Shown: positions 34,382 to 43,225, counted from the first letter of the stretch. The stretch is 54,646 nt of DNA from Delftia tsuruhatensis NBRC 16741 (GCF_001571325.1 NZ_BCTO01000003.1:1-54646); one strand, 5' to 3'. The notes: a model not told the origin generated them from the sequence alone. A program made the numbers and translations.

Positions 34382-35425
34382 ATGAAACTTCGCACTTTCC
34401 TCGCCAGCGGCCTGGCCGCAGCGGCGGCCCTGGCCCTTTCGTCCGCTCCCGCAGTGGCGCAGACTCCGGCCAAGTACAAGAGCGAGTACCGCATGTCGCT
34501 GGTGCTGGGCACGGCCTTTCCCTGGGGCAAGGGCGGCGAGATCTGGGCCAACAAGGTGCGCGAGCGCACCAACGGCCGCATCAACATCAAGCTCTACCCG
34601 GGCGTGTCCCTGATCCAGGGCGACCAGACGCGCGAATTCAGCGCGCTGCGCCAGGGCGTGATCGACATGGCCGTGGGCTCCACGCTGAACTGGTCGCCCC
34701 AGATCAAGGAGCTGAACCTGTTCGCCCTGCCCTTCCTGATGCCCGACTACGCGGCCGCCGACGCGCTCACGCATGGCGAGCCCGGCAAGCGCCTGTTCCA
34801 GCGCCTGGACAAGGCCGGCGTGGTGCCGCTGGCCTGGGGCGAGAACGGCTACCGCGAGATCAGCAACTCCAAGCACGCCATCAAGACCCCTGCCGACCTC
34901 AAGGGCCTGAAGATCCGCGTCGTGGGCTCGCCGCTGTTCCTGGACACCTTCACCGCGCTGGGCGCCAACCCCACGCAGATGAGCTGGGCCGATGCCCAGC
35001 CCGCCATGGCCAGCGGCGCCGTGGACGGCCAGGAAAACCCCGTCTCGGTCTACATGGCCGCCAAGCTGCAGTCCGTGGGCCAGAAGCATCTGACGCTGTG
35101 GGGCTACATCAACGATCCGCTGATCTTCGTGGTCAACAAGGACATCTGGGCCACCTGGACCAAGGAAGACCAGGACATCGTGCGCCAGGCCGCCGTGGAC
35201 GCCGCCAAGGAGCAGGTCGTGATCGCGCGCAAGGGCATGATCGAGGCCGACAAGCCCCTGCTCAAGGACCTGGCCGCCAACGGCGTGACCGTGACCCAGC
35301 TCACGCCGGCCGAGCGCGAAGCCTTCGTCAAGGCCACGCGCCCCGTCTACGACAAGTGGAAGCAGCAGGTCGGCGCCGACCTGGTGGATGTGGCGGAGAA
35401 AGCCATTGCCGCGCGAACTCGTTAG
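34382..35425 (+). CDS. TRAP transporter solute receptor (DctP)
   Basis: A 347-residue periplasmic receptor. The signal peptide is about residues 1-25 (ending AVAQ). Features are the arginine-containing helix near KGLKIRVVGSPLFLDTF, whose Arg pairs with the substrate carboxylate in this family, and AQPAMASGAVDGQENPVSVYMA. AAGGAG precedes the ATG. It lies 32 bases after dctM and is followed by a strong terminator. The substrate is likely an organic acid; the exact one cannot be read. Confidence 0.94.
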   Translation: MKLRTFLASGLAAAAALALSSAPAVAQTPAKYKSEYRMSLVLGTAFPWGKGGEIWANKVRERTNGRINIKLYPGVSLIQGDQTREFSALRQGVIDMAVGSTLNWSPQIKELNLFALPFLMPDYAAADALTHGEPGKRLFQRLDKAGVVPLAWGENGYREISNSKHAIKTPADLKGLKIRVVGSPLFLDTFTALGANPTQMSWADAQPAMASGAVDGQENPVSVYMAAKLQSVGQKHLTLWGYINDPLIFVVNKDIWATWTKEDQDIVRQAAVDAAKEQVVIARKGMIEADKPLLKDLAANGVTVTQLTPAEREAFVKATRPVYDKWKQQVGADLVDVAEKAIAARTR

Positions 35426-35460
35426 AATGCTATCGGTTGATCGCACACTCCGGTAGAAGC

Positions 35461-35490
35461 AAAAGGCCCCGCTCTGCGGGGCCTTTTTTT
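35461..35490 (+). terminator. rho-independent terminator of the TRAP operon
   Basis: AAGGCCCCGC and GCGGGGCCTT (35463-35472 / 35476-35485) form a stem with a TCT loop, followed by a run of T to 35490. Confidence 0.92.
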
Positions 35491-35595
35491 CGCCATCCTG
35501 CTTCGCAAGGGCGACCAGGACTTCAGCCCGCCCATCAAGGCATGCCTTGCTGCGAAGCCGGTCCAGCGAAATGGCACAGGCACAGCCCCTGCTGC

Positions 35596-36264
35596 CTATG
35601 GGGCAGGGGCACGGGCAGCGGCTCCCGCGTCCGTCGCGCCACCCAGCAACATATCTGCCCCCATCTCGCACAGCAGCTCCTCCAGTGCGCCCGAGGCGAT
35701 CAGCGGCGAAGCCTCCAGCGAGGCAAAGCGCACCGTGCCCAGCACGGCCCGCGTGGCCACGTAAAGGCGCGCATAGGACAGCGAGGGGCCGCCCCAGCGC
35801 TGCAGGTGGGCGGCCATGCGCTCTGCGGTCTCGCGCATGGACAGGGCAATGCGCTCGTCACCATCCTGGCGCCAGGCAAAGCGCGCCAGCTTGCGCCGCG
35901 CAGGCGTGCGGCCCGCAAAGCCCTCGACGATGCAGGCGACCACGCCGCGCGCCACGGCCTCGCGCGGCAGGCCCTGCTCCGACGCCTGCTCCAGCCAGGC
36001 CTCGATGGCCGCGACGGCCGCACGGCGCTGGCCATCGACCATGGCGCGCAAGACGGCCTGCTTGTCGGGGAAGTACTGGTAGAGCGTGCCGATGGAGACG
36101 CCTGCGCGCTCGGCAATGCGATTGGTGGTGAGCGCGGCTTCGCCCTCCTTGACCAGAATCTGAGCTGCTGCCTGAAGAATGGCCTCCAGCGTGCGCTGCG
36201 CACGGGCCTGCACGGGCTGTCTTCTTCTCTGGGATTCAGTGGTAGCGGAGGTATGGGAGGGCAT
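35596..36264 (-). CDS. TetR/AcrR family transcriptional regulator
   Basis: A 222-residue repressor. The helix-turn-helix (about residues 20-70) reads TLEAILQAAAQILVKEG, TTNRIAERAGVSIGTLYQYFPDK, in the usual TetR order. The C-terminal domain (about 85-210) is a typical ligand pocket of helices. I chose the ATG at 36264 (MPSHTSATTESQ); an upstream start adds six residues. It diverges from the small membrane-protein gene and is convergent with the TRAP operon. The ligand is unknown. Confidence 0.92.
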   Translation of the reverse strand: MPSHTSATTESQRRRQPVQARAQRTLEAILQAAAQILVKEGEAALTTNRIAERAGVSIGTLYQYFPDKQAVLRAMVDGQRRAAVAAIEAWLEQASEQGLPREAVARGVVACIVEGFAGRTPARRKLARFAWRQDGDERIALSMRETAERMAAHLQRWGGPSLSYARLYVATRAVLGTVRFASLEASPLIASGALEELLCEMGADMLLGGATDAGAAARAPAP

Positions 36265-36354
36265 GCGGCAAAACCTGAGCACAAGGCGAGTTTTCTGCCC
36301 GGAGTTTAAGCACTACAGTGGCCGGCCATTGCAGCAAATCCCAAGGAATACACC

Positions 36355-36399
36355 ATGAAGAACCATCAGCACACCGGCGCGTGGGAAGCCCTGCCGTGA
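36355..36399 (+). CDS. possible 14-codon leader peptide
   Basis: ATG at 36355, with AAGGA upstream, opens a 14-residue frame (MKNHQHTGAWEALP) that stops at TGA 36397-36399. The stop overlaps the GTG start of the next ORF (GTGA). It could be a coupled leader peptide, or the real N-terminus of the membrane protein separated by a frameshift. It has no matches I can name. Confidence 0.35.
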   Translation: MKNHQHTGAWEALP

Positions 36400-36821
36400 A
36401 GGGCGTGCAACTGCTGGCCCTGGCCGCCGCCCTGTTCGACACGGCGGCCGCGCTGGCCCACTTCGCCTGCATCGTCTGGGGGGGACGTGGGCTGCGGCTC
36501 ATGGGTGCCGGCGAGCGCATGGCGCGCATGGCCGAGGCCGGGCACTGGTACCCGCCGCTGGTGTCGGCGGCCATCGGCGTGGTGCTGTCGCTGCTGGCAG
36601 GGTATGCGCTGGCAGGCGCGGGCCTGCTGGGTCCCCTGCCCTTCATGCGCCTGGTGCTGGCCGGGGCCGGCCTGGTGCTGGTGGCGCGGGCCGTGGCCTA
36701 TCCGTGGTTGAAACCACGCTTTCCGGACAACAGCGACCGCTTCTGGCATGTGTCCTCGGCCCTCTGCCTGGTCATGGGGCTGCTGCACCTGGCAGCAGCT
36801 GCCGGGATGGCACAGGGCTGA
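36396..36821 (+). CDS. small four-helix membrane protein, function unknown
   Basis: A 141-residue hydrophobic protein with four predicted membrane segments (about 5-27, 50-70, 78-98 and 115-136). A conserved-looking segment between helices reads GERMARMAEAGHWYPPLV. The start is uncertain: GTG at 36396 overlaps the preceding 14-codon ORF, while the same frame stays open to a GTG at 36318. I do not know a function; it resembles small hypothetical membrane proteins found in related bacteria. It diverges from the TetR gene, which may regulate it. Confidence 0.75.
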   Translation: MKGVQLLALAAALFDTAAALAHFACIVWGGRGLRLMGAGERMARMAEAGHWYPPLVSAAIGVVLSLLAGYALAGAGLLGPLPFMRLVLAGAGLVLVARAVAYPWLKPRFPDNSDRFWHVSSALCLVMGLLHLAAAAGMAQG

Positions 36822-36829
36822 ATCCAGCC

Positions 36830-37777
36830 TCAGGCCGTGACCGGCGAGACCAGCGGGCGGCCTTCCAGGTGGCAGCGCATGTTGGCGATGAAACGGTCCA
36901 CCGAGGCCTGCACGGCTTCGGGCGACCAGCCGCCCACATGGGGCGTGAGCACCACGGCGTCCAGGTCCAGCAGTTCGGCCGGTGGCGCAGGTTCGCTTTC
37001 GTAGACATCCAGGCCCGCGCCGGCAAGGCGGCCTTCGCGCACAGCGGCGGCCAGGGCGGCGGTATCGACCACGCTGCCGCGCGCGATATTGACCAGGTGG
37101 CCCTGCGGGCCCAGTGCGTCCAGCACCTGGGCGTTGACGAGATGGCGCGTACCCGGGCCGCCCGGCGTGGCGACCAGCAGCACATCGGCCCATTGCGCCA
37201 GGGACAGCAGGTCGCCGAAGTAGCGGTGGGGCAGCCCGCTGCGCGGGCTGCGGTTGTGGTAGCCGATCTCCATCTCGAAGCCCAGCGCGCGCTGGGCGAT
37301 CTTGGCGCCGATGGCGCCCATGCCCAGGATGCCCAGGCGCTTGTGCGAGACATTGGGCGGCAGCGGCATGGCGGTGCGCCAGACGCCGTCGCGCGTGGCG
37401 CGGTCCAGGCGCACCAGGCCGCGCACGGAGGCGATCAGCAGGCCCATGGCATGGTCGGCCACGCAGTCGTCATTGGTGCCTGCGCCGTTGCCCACGGCAA
37501 TGCCGTGGGCCTGCGCATGGGCGACATCGATGTTCTCGTAGCCCGCGCCCAGCGCGCAGACCAGCCTGAGGGCGGGCATGCGCTGCATCTGCGCGGCCGA
37601 CAGGCCGATGGAGCCTATGGTCAGCACGGCCTGTATGCGCGTGCCGTGCTCGGCGATGGCGGCCTCGCACTGGGCGGCGTCGGGCGCGTAGAGCAGTTCG
37701 AAGGAGGGAAAGGCCTGGGCCATCTGGCGCAGATGGGCCTCGGTATTGAAGTTGAGGACGAGCAGGGCAGGTTGCAT
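36830..37777 (-). CDS. D-2-hydroxyacid dehydrogenase (NAD(P)-dependent)
   Basis: A 315-residue oxidoreductase of the D-isomer-specific 2-hydroxyacid family. The cofactor Rossmann motif is GILGMGAIGAKIAQRA (about 145-160). The catalytic Arg is in NIARGSVVD, the Glu in DVYESEPAPP and the His in VVLTPHVGGWSPEA. The Asn/Arg after the second strand (YHNRSPRSG) suggests NADP preference. It may be a glyoxylate/hydroxypyruvate-type reductase. It lies 79 bases after the VanB-like reductase, so it is last in the methoxybenzoate-gene series, though a role there is not obvious. Confidence 0.92.
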   Translation of the reverse strand: MQPALLVLNFNTEAHLRQMAQAFPSFELLYAPDAAQCEAAIAEHGTRIQAVLTIGSIGLSAAQMQRMPALRLVCALGAGYENIDVAHAQAHGIAVGNGAGTNDDCVADHAMGLLIASVRGLVRLDRATRDGVWRTAMPLPPNVSHKRLGILGMGAIGAKIAQRALGFEMEIGYHNRSPRSGLPHRYFGDLLSLAQWADVLLVATPGGPGTRHLVNAQVLDALGPQGHLVNIARGSVVDTAALAAAVREGRLAGAGLDVYESEPAPPAELLDLDAVVLTPHVGGWSPEAVQASVDRFIANMRCHLEGRPLVSPVTA

Positions 37778-37856
37778 GGCAGGAAGGCGGCGCCCGCCGC
37801 CACAGGGCGGGCCTTGGGGGAAAACCTCATTGTGCGCCGGCCGGCCGGGTCCAGCG

Positions 37857-38819
37857 CTACAGGTCCAGCACCAGCCGGGCGGATTTCGCGCGCGAGCAGC
37901 AGGGCAGGAACTGGTCGCAGGCGGCCTGCTCGTCCTCGGTCAGGTACATGTCGCGGTGCTCGGGCTCGCCCGAGAGCACACGCGTGAGGCAGGTGCCGCA
38001 CACGCCCTGCTCGCACGAGGTCTGCACCTCCACGCCGATGCCGGCCAGCGCCTGGACCACGGTCTGCTCGGGCGCCACGCGCACCACCTGGCCGGTGCTG
38101 GCGATCTCGATCTCGAACCCGGCATCGCCCTCGCGCTGCACGGCCTCGCCTGCAAAGAATTCGTAGTGCAGGCGGTCCTCGCTCCAGCCCGATGCGCGAG
38201 CCATGCCCAGGGCCGCGTCCATGAAGCCGCGTGGGCCACAGACATACAGGTGCAGGCCCGCCTGCGGGGCGCCGAGGAGCTGCGCCATGTCGAGCGCGCC
38301 CTCGCCATCCACATGCAGGTGCACGCGGTCGGCCCAGGGCATGGACTGCAGCAGGGCCGTGAAGGCCATGCGCTCGCGCGAACGCGCGCAGTAGTGCAGT
38401 TCGAAGTCGGCACCCTCGCGCGCCAGCTGGCGCGCCATGGCCAGCACGGGCGTGATGCCTATGCCGCCGGCCAGCAGCAGGTGCCGCGCAGGGCCACCCG
38501 CATGCAGCGCGAAGTGGTTGCGCGGTGCGCCGATGGCGATCTGCTGGCCTTCCTGCACCTGTTCGTGCACGGCGGCCGAGCCGCCGCGCGAGGCGGCCTC
38601 GCGCAGCACGCCGACCACGTAGCGGCCCGTGTCCTGCGGGTCGTTGCACAGCGAGTACTGGCGCACCAGGCCGCCGGGCAGGTGCAGGTCGATGTGCGAG
38701 CCGGCCGTGAAGGCGGGCAGGCTTTCGCCGTCCAGCGGCACGAGTTCAAGGCTGCAGATGTCCTGCGCCTCGGCGCATTTGCGCGCGACGCGCACCTGGA
38801 GGATGGGGTTGGCTTGCAT
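37857..38819 (-). CDS. vanB: Rieske oxygenase reductase, VanB type
   Basis: A 320-residue class IA reductase that passes electrons from NADH to a Rieske oxygenase. Domains: FMN-binding barrel (about 10-105; RQYSLCND at 53-60), NAD-binding domain (about 110-225; LLLAGGIGITPVLAM) and a C-terminal plant-type [2Fe-2S] ferredoxin with C269, C274, C277 and C307. This order is that of phthalate dioxygenase reductase and VanB. It is the only such reductase in the window and lies next to a Rieske oxygenase (34 bases) with VanA upstream. No clear ribosome site precedes the ATG. Confidence 0.9.
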   Translation of the reverse strand: MQANPILQVRVARKCAEAQDICSLELVPLDGESLPAFTAGSHIDLHLPGGLVRQYSLCNDPQDTGRYVVGVLREAASRGGSAAVHEQVQEGQQIAIGAPRNHFALHAGGPARHLLLAGGIGITPVLAMARQLAREGADFELHYCARSRERMAFTALLQSMPWADRVHLHVDGEGALDMAQLLGAPQAGLHLYVCGPRGFMDAALGMARASGWSEDRLHYEFFAGEAVQREGDAGFEIEIASTGQVVRVAPEQTVVQALAGIGVEVQTSCEQGVCGTCLTRVLSGEPEHRDMYLTEDEQAACDQFLPCCSRAKSARLVLDL

Positions 38820-38853
38820 GGGGAAAAAAGCGGAAAGGGATGGGTTCGGAAAA

Positions 38854-39930
38854 TCAGGCCGCCGCCAGCGCACGGGCGCTGGCCTCGCGCAGCCGGCTGA
38901 TCACGCGGCGCGCGCGGTTGGGGCCGGCGTCCACGTGGATGTCGATGACGGGGCGCGCGCCAAAGCGCTGCTGGTTGCGGAACTGGGCCTCGATGACGAC
39001 CTTGTCCTCCTCGAAGGTGGCAGCCGTCTGGTCGATCACCAGGCGCGTGGTGTCCTGCATGTCGGGATGCGGGTTGGTGGCAATGGTCCAGAAGTAGTGG
39101 GCCGAATGCTCGGTCTCCGGCGTCACGCCGTGAAATCCCCGCATGTGAAAGCCCTCGCGCTGCGGATCGTCGAGCCGGCCGCTGCCTGCGTCCATGGCGC
39201 CGGTCCAGATGCACACGTGCGAGGGATGGAACTCCACCTCCTGCCAGCGGTCGATGCGGCCCGCGAACGGCCAGGCCGCCGCATAGGTGGGCGGCGGGTC
39301 GGAGTCGGGCATCCAGCGCAGCACGGTGACGCTGTCCCCGTCCTGGCGGACCTGCAGCTCCGCATTCATGTGGATGCCGGCATTGCCGCCAATGGTCTTG
39401 AGGTGCACATAGCCCAGGTGGCTGAGGTCCAGCAGGTTGTCGTGGATGAGCTGGTAGGGCGCGTCGTAGTGGTAGACATCGCCGCCGAAGCGGTAGCGCG
39501 CATCGCCGTGCACGGGATAGGCGGGCGGCTCCTGCGCGGGCACGGAATCGGGCGTGGCACCCATCCAGATCCAGAGGATCTGGTCACGCTCGCGCAGGTC
39601 GAAGGACTTGACGCAGGCCTTGGGCGGTATGCGCTGCTGGCCCGGAATCTCCAGGCACTGGCCGGCGCGGTCGAACAGCAGGCCGTGGTAGCCGCAGCGC
39701 AGGCCGCGCGCCTCCACCGTGCCGCAGGACAGCGGCAGTTCGCGGTGGCAGCAGCGGTCCTCCAGCGCGGCGACGCTGCCATCGGGCGTGCGAAACAGCA
39801 CGACGGGCCGGCCCAGCAGGGTGCGTGCCAGTGGCGCGTCCTGCAGCTCCCAGGCAAAGCCGGCGACATACCACTGGTCCAGCGGGAAGGCAGGCGTGGA
39901 GGCAGGTGCAATGGTGGTGCATTCGGTCAT
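38854..39930 (-). CDS. Rieske-type O-demethylase oxygenase, isovanillate-like
   Basis: A 358-residue Rieske non-heme iron oxygenase. The Rieske cluster ligands are C60, H62, C79 and H82 (CxH-x16-CxxH). The mononuclear iron site includes D168, H171 and H176 in DNLLDLSHLGYVH. The C-terminal half is VanA-like (ETEHSAHYFW). It is clearly different from the VanA at 42134. Comamonas is known to carry separate oxygenases for vanillate and isovanillate, so this may be the isovanillate enzyme (ivaA); that is inference. AAGGAG lies before the ATG. It is flanked by an aromatic-acid MFS gene and VanB. Confidence 0.88.
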   Translation of the reverse strand: MTECTTIAPASTPAFPLDQWYVAGFAWELQDAPLARTLLGRPVVLFRTPDGSVAALEDRCCHRELPLSCGTVEARGLRCGYHGLLFDRAGQCLEIPGQQRIPPKACVKSFDLRERDQILWIWMGATPDSVPAQEPPAYPVHGDARYRFGGDVYHYDAPYQLIHDNLLDLSHLGYVHLKTIGGNAGIHMNAELQVRQDGDSVTVLRWMPDSDPPPTYAAAWPFAGRIDRWQEVEFHPSHVCIWTGAMDAGSGRLDDPQREGFHMRGFHGVTPETEHSAHYFWTIATNPHPDMQDTTRLVIDQTAATFEEDKVVIEAQFRNQQRFGARPVIDIHVDAGPNRARRVISRLREASARALAAA

Positions 39931-39956
39931 GGGTTCTCCTTCTTGTCTGCAAGCGC

Positions 39957-41309
39957 TCAATGCGCCGACAGCGTGCGGCCCGTGGCTGCGGGCCTGCCGG
40001 CTTCGGGCCCCTGCAGCCGGTGCAGCGACACGATGCAGGCCGCGAACACGAAGGCCAGGCCATAGCCCACATAGAGCTGGCTGGGCGACCACGCGGCGTC
40101 CAGCAGCGAGCCCGCGACCATGGGCGAGACGATGGCGCCGATGCGCCCTATGCCTATGCCCCAGCCCACGCCGGTCACGCGCACCTCGCCGCCATAGACC
40201 ATGGGCGCGATGGCATAGAGCCCGGCCACGCAGCCGTTGACGAAGACGCCGATCAGAAAAGCCAGCGCATACGACAGCAGCAGCGAGCCCGGATTGCTCA
40301 CGATGAAGCACAGCAGCACGGCCGTGGCCAGCATGAAGCCGGCCAGCGCGCGGTGCACGGGATAGCGCGCCGCCAGCAGGCCCAGCAAGGTGGCGCCCAG
40401 GATGCCGCCCAGGCTCAGCAGCACACCGCCGGTCACGCCCTGCTCGGGCGTGAGGCCCGAGGCGGCCAGCAGCTTGGGCGTCCAGCTCATGACGAAGTAA
40501 AAGCCGAACATCACCGCGAAGAACGACAGCCAGACCAGCAGCGTGGGCCGGCGCAGGCCCGGCGCGAACAGCTGCAGCGGGCCCCGCCGCGCCGGCCCCG
40601 CCGATGCGGGCGCGGCAGGCGGCAGCGCAGCCAATGCGGGCAGGCCCAGCCGCCCGACCAGGGCGTTGAGCCGCTGCAGCGCGCCGGCCGGGCGCCGCGC
40701 CAGCAGGAAGTCCATGGATTCGGGCAGTCGCCACCAGGCCAGGACCAGCACGCCCAGCGTCACGCAGCCGCCGAACAGGAAGACCGCGCGCCAGTCATGG
40801 CGCCCCAGCAGCCACACCGCGATGGAGCCGCCAATGCTGGCGCCCAGCGCGTAGCCCGTGGACTGCAGGGTGACGGCCAGGCTGCGCCAGCGCTGCGAGG
40901 CGTATTCGCTGGCGATCACGTTGCTGCAGGCCAGGATGCCGCCCACGCCCAGGCCCGTGAGCACGCGCAGCGCCGCCAGCTGCGTGGCGCTCTGGCTGAA
41001 GGCCGAGCCCAGCATGCCCACGCCCGAGAGGGCCAGGCAGGCCAGGATCAGCGGCCGGCGGCCCAGCCGGTCGGCCCAGGGCGCGATCAACAGCGATCCG
41101 CCCGCCATGCCGAACAGGCCCGCACTGAGCAGAAAGCCCAGCTGGGCGCCGCTGAGCTGCCAGTGCGCCGACACGGCAGAGGCCGTGAACGCCATGACCA
41201 GGACGTCGAAGCCGTCGATCATGTTGAGCACCATGCACAGGGCTATGACCGACCACTGGAAGCGCGTCATGGGCCGCTGGTCGACGCTTGCACGCAGGTC
41301 GGCGCTCAT
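39957..41309 (-). CDS. MFS aromatic-acid:H+ symporter (AAHS family)
   Basis: A 450-residue, 12-helix permease. The AAHS marks are the DGFDVLVMAFTASAV segment in helix 1, GLGVGGILACSNVIASEYAS and the RLGRRPLI loop (segment WADRLGRRPL). It likely brings a hydroxybenzoate or methoxybenzoate into the cell. I chose the ATG at 41309 with GGGAG 8 bases ahead; the longer frame starts inside a region with no ribosome site. It sits upstream of the Rieske/VanB pair, 26 bases away. A palindrome at 41468-41483 lies in front of it. Confidence 0.93.
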   Translation of the reverse strand: MSADLRASVDQRPMTRFQWSVIALCMVLNMIDGFDVLVMAFTASAVSAHWQLSGAQLGFLLSAGLFGMAGGSLLIAPWADRLGRRPLILACLALSGVGMLGSAFSQSATQLAALRVLTGLGVGGILACSNVIASEYASQRWRSLAVTLQSTGYALGASIGGSIAVWLLGRHDWRAVFLFGGCVTLGVLVLAWWRLPESMDFLLARRPAGALQRLNALVGRLGLPALAALPPAAPASAGPARRGPLQLFAPGLRRPTLLVWLSFFAVMFGFYFVMSWTPKLLAASGLTPEQGVTGGVLLSLGGILGATLLGLLAARYPVHRALAGFMLATAVLLCFIVSNPGSLLLSYALAFLIGVFVNGCVAGLYAIAPMVYGGEVRVTGVGWGIGIGRIGAIVSPMVAGSLLDAAWSPSQLYVGYGLAFVFAACIVSLHRLQGPEAGRPAATGRTLSAH

Positions 41310-41431
41310 GGCCGCAGCTCCCGCAACGGGCAGTTGGACGATGCGGCGGCGCAAGGCCGCTGCAGCCATGGAACAGGGGTAGAGGCAGTCATCGTGGGTC
41401 TCCTTGGGTTGAAGCTCTGTGGGAGCTTTCT

Positions 41432-41446
41432 TGTGTTCTCAACACA
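41432..41446. promoter_or_regulatory. inverted repeat TGTGTT-CTC-AACACA
   Basis: A perfect 6+3+6 inverted repeat in the promoter region of the MFS gene, close to the MarR palindrome at 41468-41483. It may be a second regulatory site. Confidence 0.4.
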
Positions 41447-41458
41447 TCATTACGTATG

Positions 41459-41483
41459 CTGAATGTGATTCAGTTTACTGAAT
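41459..41483. promoter_or_regulatory. candidate MarR operator (overlapping palindromes)
   Basis: ATTCAGTTTACTGAAT (41468-41483) is a perfect 7+2+7 palindrome. CTGAATGTGATTCAG (41459-41473) is a second inverted repeat sharing its arm. The site lies in the gap between the MarR gene end and the MFS start, upstream of the MFS-oxygenase-reductase genes. Confidence 0.65.
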
Positions 41484-41563
41484 GAAAATCGGCGCCAGAT
41501 ACCGGGATTTCCCCGATCAGGCGGGGCCGCGCAGTCTCGGACGCGGAGGCGGCCGGGCCGCTG

Positions 41564-42037
41564 TCAGTCGGATGAGGAAGCGTCGAGGGCGTCGCGTGCG
41601 TCGTGCAACTGCACGAACTTGCGCAGCAGGCGCTTGAACTCGGCCTGCTCCTCGGGCTCCAGCGCGGCCAGCATGCGGTTGTGCAGTTCGTGCACATTCG
41701 GCACGAAGCCGCCCAGCATGGCCTCGCCCTCGGCCGTGAGCGTCAGGCGCCGCTGGCGCCGGGGCAGGATCTCGCGCAGCACCCAGCCCTTGGCCTCCAG
41801 TCGCGCCGCGATGTCGGCCGTGGTGGAGTTGTCCAGCGCCACCAGCCGCGCCAGCGTTACCTGGTCGATGCCCGGTTTTTCCTGCAGCATGCGCAGGATG
41901 GCGTACTGCACGGGCGTCACGTCCGGCCCCAGCACGTCGCGGAACAGCTGCGCCGCGATCTGCTGCGCGCGCCGGATCAGGTGGCCCGGCTGGTCGTAGA
42001 GGTCGATGGAAAGCGGATCGGAGGCGGAGTGGACCAT
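41564..42037 (-). CDS. MarR family transcriptional regulator
   Basis: A 157-residue winged-helix regulator. DNA-reading helices lie around QVTLARLVALDNSTTADIAARLEAKGWV and the wing REILPRRQRRLTLTAEG. Such proteins often sense aromatic acids, which fits its place between VanA and the MFS importer. Palindromes downstream of its stop (41459-41483) are the likely target. The tail LHDARDALDASSSD is acidic. Confidence 0.93.
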   Translation of the reverse strand: MVHSASDPLSIDLYDQPGHLIRRAQQIAAQLFRDVLGPDVTPVQYAILRMLQEKPGIDQVTLARLVALDNSTTADIAARLEAKGWVLREILPRRQRRLTLTAEGEAMLGGFVPNVHELHNRMLAALEPEEQAEFKRLLRKFVQLHDARDALDASSSD

Positions 42038-42133
42038 CGGTGGCGGCAGGCCTTGCGGCCCTGGGGTTGAAGCCCGCCGAGATTACCCCATCCCCGGCGC
42101 CGGTCCTGGATGCGCGCCGGGCCATGGCCGGCC

Positions 42134-43225
42134 TCAGGCCACCACGGCGGCAGGCTGGGCCGCTGCTGCGGCCACCGCCGCCGCCTGCTGTTCCTGCGCA
42201 ATCCATTTGTCGATGACCTTGCGCGACTGCACGCCGCCCGCATCGATGTTGAGCTTGAGCAGCTTGCGGTCGGGGTGGGCACTGAGGTTGCGCTGCTGCA
42301 GCTCCAGCATCTGCAGGTCTTCGCTGAAGATCTTGTGCTGGCCCTCGCGTATGCGGTCGGTGACTTCGGCATCGCCCGGATTGAAGCGGCGCGCCATGCC
42401 CCAGAAGTACCACATGGACTCCTCGGTCTCCGGCGTGATGAAGTCCACCACCATGCTGTAGACCTTGTGCTCGTCGGGCGCGTCGTAGCCGCCGTGGCCT
42501 GCGTGGGCCACGCCGACCTCGATCAGCACATGGCTGGGCGGGGTGAAGCGGCAGACCTGCCAGCGGTCCACGGGCACATCGTCGGCCAGGCCGTTGCTGC
42601 GCAGCGCCATCTTCCAGAACGGGGGGGCGGGAATGTCGTTCATGAAGCGGCTGGTGACCACCTCGACATCGGCGCCCTCGCCGCGCGTCTCGGTCTTGCA
42701 GGGCGTCTCGTCGATCTCGGCCTGGCCGATGGAGCTGGCGTGCACATAGGTCTCGTGCGTCAGGTCCATGAGGTTGTCGATCATCAGCCGGTAGTCGGCC
42801 TGGATGTGGAACATGCCGCCGCCATAGGCCCATTCGGGGTTGTCGTGCCAGGGCAGCTTCGGGATGAGCGCGGCATCGGCCAGCGCCTTGTCGCCGGGCC
42901 AGACCCAGATGAAGCCGTGGCGTTCCTCGACGGGATAGCTGCGGATCTCGGGGAAGCCGCGCACGCGCTGGCCCGGCATGGCAATGGTCTTGCCGTCGCA
43001 GCCCATCTCCAGCCCGTGGTAGCCGCAGACCAGCTTGCCTTCGCAGACAAAGCCCAGCGACAGGGGCGCGCCGCGGTGCGGGCAGAAATCCTCCACGGCG
43101 GCAACGCCGTGCTGCGCGCGGTAGAAGGCGATGCGCTCGCCGCAGATGCGACGGCCCAGCGGCTTGTCCTGGATCTCGTCGGACGTGGCGGCCACGTACC
43201 AGGTGTTCTTGGGGAATGTGCTCAT
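42134..43225 (-). CDS. vanA: vanillate O-demethylase oxygenase subunit
   Basis: A 363-residue Rieske oxygenase that removes the methyl group of vanillate to give protocatechuate and formaldehyde. Ligands are C48, H50, C67 and H70, with mononuclear iron ligands in MIDNLMDLTHETYVH (D154, H157, H162). The N-terminus MSTFPKNTWYVAATSDEI and the segments GLADDVPVDRWQVCRF and LLKLNIDAGGVQSRKVID match VanA closely. GGAGACC precedes the ATG. The tail is Ala-rich. The reductase gene lies 3.3 kb downstream rather than adjacent. Confidence 0.94.
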   Translation of the reverse strand: MSTFPKNTWYVAATSDEIQDKPLGRRICGERIAFYRAQHGVAAVEDFCPHRGAPLSLGFVCEGKLVCGYHGLEMGCDGKTIAMPGQRVRGFPEIRSYPVEERHGFIWVWPGDKALADAALIPKLPWHDNPEWAYGGGMFHIQADYRLMIDNLMDLTHETYVHASSIGQAEIDETPCKTETRGEGADVEVVTSRFMNDIPAPPFWKMALRSNGLADDVPVDRWQVCRFTPPSHVLIEVGVAHAGHGGYDAPDEHKVYSMVVDFITPETEESMWYFWGMARRFNPGDAEVTDRIREGQHKIFSEDLQMLELQQRNLSAHPDRKLLKLNIDAGGVQSRKVIDKWIAQEQQAAAVAAAAAQPAAVVA

